A stretch of 64,000 nt of DNA from assembly GCA_013397845.1 (NCBI GenBank), contig VZTG01001869.1, positions 76,351 to 140,350 of the forward strand, given 5' to 3'. This document shows, in pieces, positions 61,331 through 64,000 of this stretch (positions are counted from its first letter, which is position 1; each line of letters begins with the position of its first letter). The DNA comes from Melanocharis versteri (Eukaryota; Chordata; Aves; Passeriformes; Melanocharitidae). Both the position numbers and the translations under genes were made by a program. The notes beneath the pieces were generated by a model. It was not told the origin of the DNA. It was given only the letters and a program-made list of their open reading frames with translations, and ran no database searches.

Positions 61331-63054
61331 GAAGTACAGCAGCTAGATATCAAATCAAAAACGTCAGAATTATACAGGTGAATTTCTTCCTCTGTTCCCT
61401 ATCAAATTATGGCCTCACATTCAGTGTATTTGCTTGGGTCTTGAGGCAAGTAGAAGAGAAAAGATTCGACATCTGTACTCTTAGGCTATGACTAATCGTT
61501 TGGCTAAAATAGTATATTATAGGAGCTTTTGCCATACAAGGCAAGGAACTTTCTCTCTTTCTCCTCATGTCGCTGGCCCTGTATTTTACCTGTTCCGGGT
61601 CAGTATGGTGAGCTACGTCCCTGAATAGACGTGTCTGGAAAAATAACTCAAGATGTGATGGGAAACGCTTGGCTTTCAGTTGGATCACTTCTCACTCTGA
61701 TTTACCATCAGTCTTCACAGTCAAATGGGCTGGCTTAGTAGCAGGAATCTGGGAAGGGAAGAGTATACAAGTCAGCACTGCTGTTGCTGAAATTACTGTA
61801 AGAAGAGAATGTGGAAGTATCTGCATCTTTTGAAGTGCTGCAGACATAAACAGTTTTTTCTTTCTGCTATTGTCAAGCATTCCTTACAAAACCCACTTGC
61901 CTTTCAAATCTAATTGAGAAAGAAGCAATGATTCCCTACCTTGTACTTTGGGAGGCTTAAAAACATTATGCAACAGTCCAGAGTGTTGTGCCATGGCAGG
62001 CTAAGAGCATGTGTGATTAGGACTGTCACTGTCACAGTTCTGCCTTCTCCCTTTCATTGGTGTAACTACATCTGCTGTGTTTAGGGAGCAGGTGAAAGAA
62101 CAGAACCCTGGCAGCCCTGACACAGGTTGGCTCAGGCTGCTGTGGAGCTACATCCTGACTTAAAACAATGGAGCAATTTTCAGCCTAACAGGAGAATATT
62201 ATGTGTGTCTCCATGCTCACATATACTTCAGTTGCAATATAGGATTAAAAGATTAGTAATACTTGAAGTATGACAGTTTTTGGACTTGAATGATGGGATG
62301 TAGTTAAGTGTATGACTCTGTTACGGCTCACTGCACAAGCTTCAGAAAGATTAGTCAATGATGCAACTAAATCTTTACATATCCTGTGATCTGTAAAGTG
62401 TCTGGGAATTCCTATTTGTCCAGCATGCTTCCATTTTCTTTGGTCAGGGGTTTTAACATCTTTGTTCCTTCTCCTTCACACAATAACAAGGTTGTAGAGA
62501 TGTCTGTTTCTCTAGTGATTTGATCAGGATTGAGATGATGTGTTTTCCTTATAGCACAAATTAAAAGTTGGTGATAAACTGAGTTGCATTAAAGCACTTA
62601 CTCTTCCCAAAATGCATTGCTAGTCTATAAGGTTGACTGTTATTCTATTTTTAGTATTAGTTTAATTGGTGTGGTTATGTCTTATTAGCATGTTTTTTAC
62701 TAATAAGAATTTGGAACCTTACTTAGATCATGTGTGCTCTTGTTAGTTTGAGTTTGGACTAGTCAGCCTTCTCTTTTGTCTCTAAGATAAACTAATGAAC
62801 AAATGGCCCTCTTTTTTCGTTCCCCTGTATTGATCTTCTGGACATCTGTGCTCATGCTCAGACTAGTATTTTGCTTAACTAGACGGTGCTTGATGGGCTC
62901 AGCATTTGAGAAAGAGAAACTGTTGTCCAGGTTTTCCTGTTTGATGTAAGCATCAAAACACAGAAAATCAATCTACCCATAGTGTTTTGAATTTGGCCAC
63001 TAGGAATGTATTCAGCAGTGCTGAAATAAGGAAAATGTTCTTTGTTATTTGCAG

Positions 63055-63235
63055 ACAGGCTGTGAAACCTGAAAAATACTTTGATGGGAAAAAGAGCAAA
63101 AGAAAATCAGACAGTAGACGAAAATGGAAGAAAACATGCAATCTAAATCTGACTGGAAGTCAGGTTTTCTTTTTGATTGGTTGTTATTCAGTTAGCTTTA
63201 TTTGGCTGTTAATCTTGGTCAGAGCTGATACTTGA
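63055..63235 (+). CDS. Candidate alternative last exon of PIGG
   Basis: A plausible acceptor (tgttctttgttatttgcag|A) precedes an open frame that joins exon 9 in the correct phase: AG + A gives Arg692, then QAVKPEKYFDGKKSKRK and a basic stretch to about KWKKT. A hydrophobic segment follows (VFFLIGCYSVSFIWLLILV) and the frame stops with TGA at 63233-63235. I do not recognise this 60-residue tail, and it is not the tail of the canonical protein. No AATAAA follows closely; an ATTAAA occurs at about 63415. It may equally be chance. If used, it would replace the C-terminal membrane domain with one span. Confidence 0.2.
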
Positions 63236-64000
63236 AAGGTGTCAGAGCTGCTACATGGCAGTGTCAGCTTGAAGAGAAGCGACAAGAAGCATCAGCATGG
63301 GAAGATGATAATATTTTCTTTTAATGATGTACCTAACAATCCCCAAATGCCCTTCTCCTCAAAGTTGGCACACCTTATGACTTCTGTGCATTCAGTTGTA
63401 AAATGAAACAAACAATTAAAAAACGCCTTCTCCACTTAAGTTATTAATCATGCACATTTATAATTCCTTTCACTCTACTTGTATTTGCAGTAATGAGGTG
63501 AGGTCCAAGCAGTGGAAGAAAATGTCTTCAACCTTCATTCTATTACCAGAAATATGAGTGTAGACCACAAGTTGTTAAAGTAGGAAGATAGAGCCAAAGT
63601 GCCTTTTTTTCCTTCCCTTCTTACCAGGTTTTCTCTCAAGGAGCTATTGGTTCTTCACTTTCAATTTTGTGGTTTGTGCAAAACCCAGGACATTGCAGCT
63701 GAGATCAGAGTAGCTTGTTAGTGCTTGTATTTCTGACCAGACTATCAAAACCGTTTAGAACTTTGCTAAATGATTGGACTCTGTGTTGAGCAACTACCAT
63801 CTCCTTTCAAAATACGTGCTAATTACATATACTTTTACCTGCCTAACTGTAGGAACCTTGGCTGGAAAACCTTGAAACTGTAGGTGATTTGTGCTGACCT
63901 GATTTCGCTTGCTGTAAATACTTTTCTTGTTTCTTCAGCAGATGCTATGAAACACTTGGGTAGGGTTTTTTTCAACAAATTTGTATGATTCAAAAAAATT
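63236..64000. other. Right edge, nothing recognised
   Basis: AT-rich sequence inside or just beyond PIGG intron 9. No PIGG exon, repeat or RNA gene is recognised up to the window end. Confidence 0.5.

Larger units (their letters stand above)
58765..63054 (+). other. PIGG: PIGG intron 9 (left part)
   Basis: Phase 2 donor GTGGGT. The next conserved exon (a 'DHKAELS'-like start in human) is not visible up to 64000, so this intron exceeds 5.2 kb in the canonical transcript. It contains a T/G simple repeat and an antisense CR1, listed separately. 61340-63000 shows nothing recognisable. Confidence 0.8.
27254..64000 (+). other. PIGG: PIGG gene locus (right-truncated by the window)
   Basis: GPI ethanolamine phosphate transferase 2, catalytic subunit. 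Established role: in the ER lumen, together with PIGF, it transfers ethanolamine phosphate to the second mannose of the GPI precursor. The group is normally removed again by PGAP5/MPPE1. Nine coding exons with intact GT-AG junctions are read here. Phases are 1-0-0-0-1-1-0-0-2 at successive exon ends, all consistent, giving one continuous frame of about 692 residues with no stop. Collinear similarity to the human protein as I remember it is obvious throughout. The last about 290 residues (most of the C-terminal membrane domain) are expected beyond 64000. All visible catalytic positions are kept, so the gene looks functional. Confidence 0.95.

Noticed and set aside
1..64000. CRISPR arrays, operons, tRNA or rRNA genes
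   Set aside because: No regular spacer-repeat pattern, no clustered co-directional genes and no cloverleaf or rRNA text recognised. The window is vertebrate nuclear DNA.

Overview
The window is vertebrate nuclear DNA, almost certainly from a bird. It shows interrupted coding sequence with canonical GT-AG splice sites, several decayed CR1 LINE fragments (the dominant avian retrotransposon), and avian-type endogenous retrovirus (ERV) LTRs. There is no sign of operons or prokaryotic gene density. The species cannot be fixed from the sequence. One LTR family resembles one I remember from songbirds and other Neoaves, so a non-galliform bird is possible.

Layout. Positions 1-26.7 kb: no protein-coding exon that I can recognise. 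This part holds scattered CR1 pieces (about 6.67-6.82 and 16.84-16.93 kb), an LTR-like element (20.18-20.64 kb), simple repeats, an isolated CpG island (9.55-10.05 kb) and many chance ORFs. Positions 26.75-27.5 kb: a CpG island with a G-rich minisatellite, a 165-base assembly gap (27055-27219), then the first coding exon of PIGG. From 27.25 kb to the right edge: PIGG on the + strand. Nine coding exons were read and phased (27254-27413, 30656-30861, 31852-32061, 33568-33756, 35306-35444, 38921-39133, 47665-47882, 50557-50838, 58307-58764). They join without a frame break and encode about 692 residues, roughly the first 70% of a protein of about 980 residues in human. The remaining C-terminal exons lie beyond 64 kb.

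PIGG (GPI7 in yeast) is the ER-membrane ethanolamine-phosphate transferase that acts on the second mannose of the GPI anchor. The exons show a signal-anchor, the alkaline-phosphatase-superfamily catalytic domain with its metal ligands and Thr nucleophile region, and the start of the multi-span membrane domain.

Most notable observations: (1) a 948-bp insertion in intron 5 (35479-36426), starting 35 bases after exon 5. It consists of two inverted copies of one ERV LTR with U3 ends facing outward, and a single perfect 5-base target-site duplication (AGAAC) flanks the whole structure. (2) A 60-base direct repeat (57/60 identical) whose copies bracket exon 5. (3) A phase-compatible, basic-then-hydrophobic ORF behind a good splice acceptor at 63055-63235, a candidate alternative last exon for PIGG. 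(4) An ERV LTR nested in an older CR1 in intron 6. I found no complete novel system such as a new operon, CRISPR array or mobile gene cassette.
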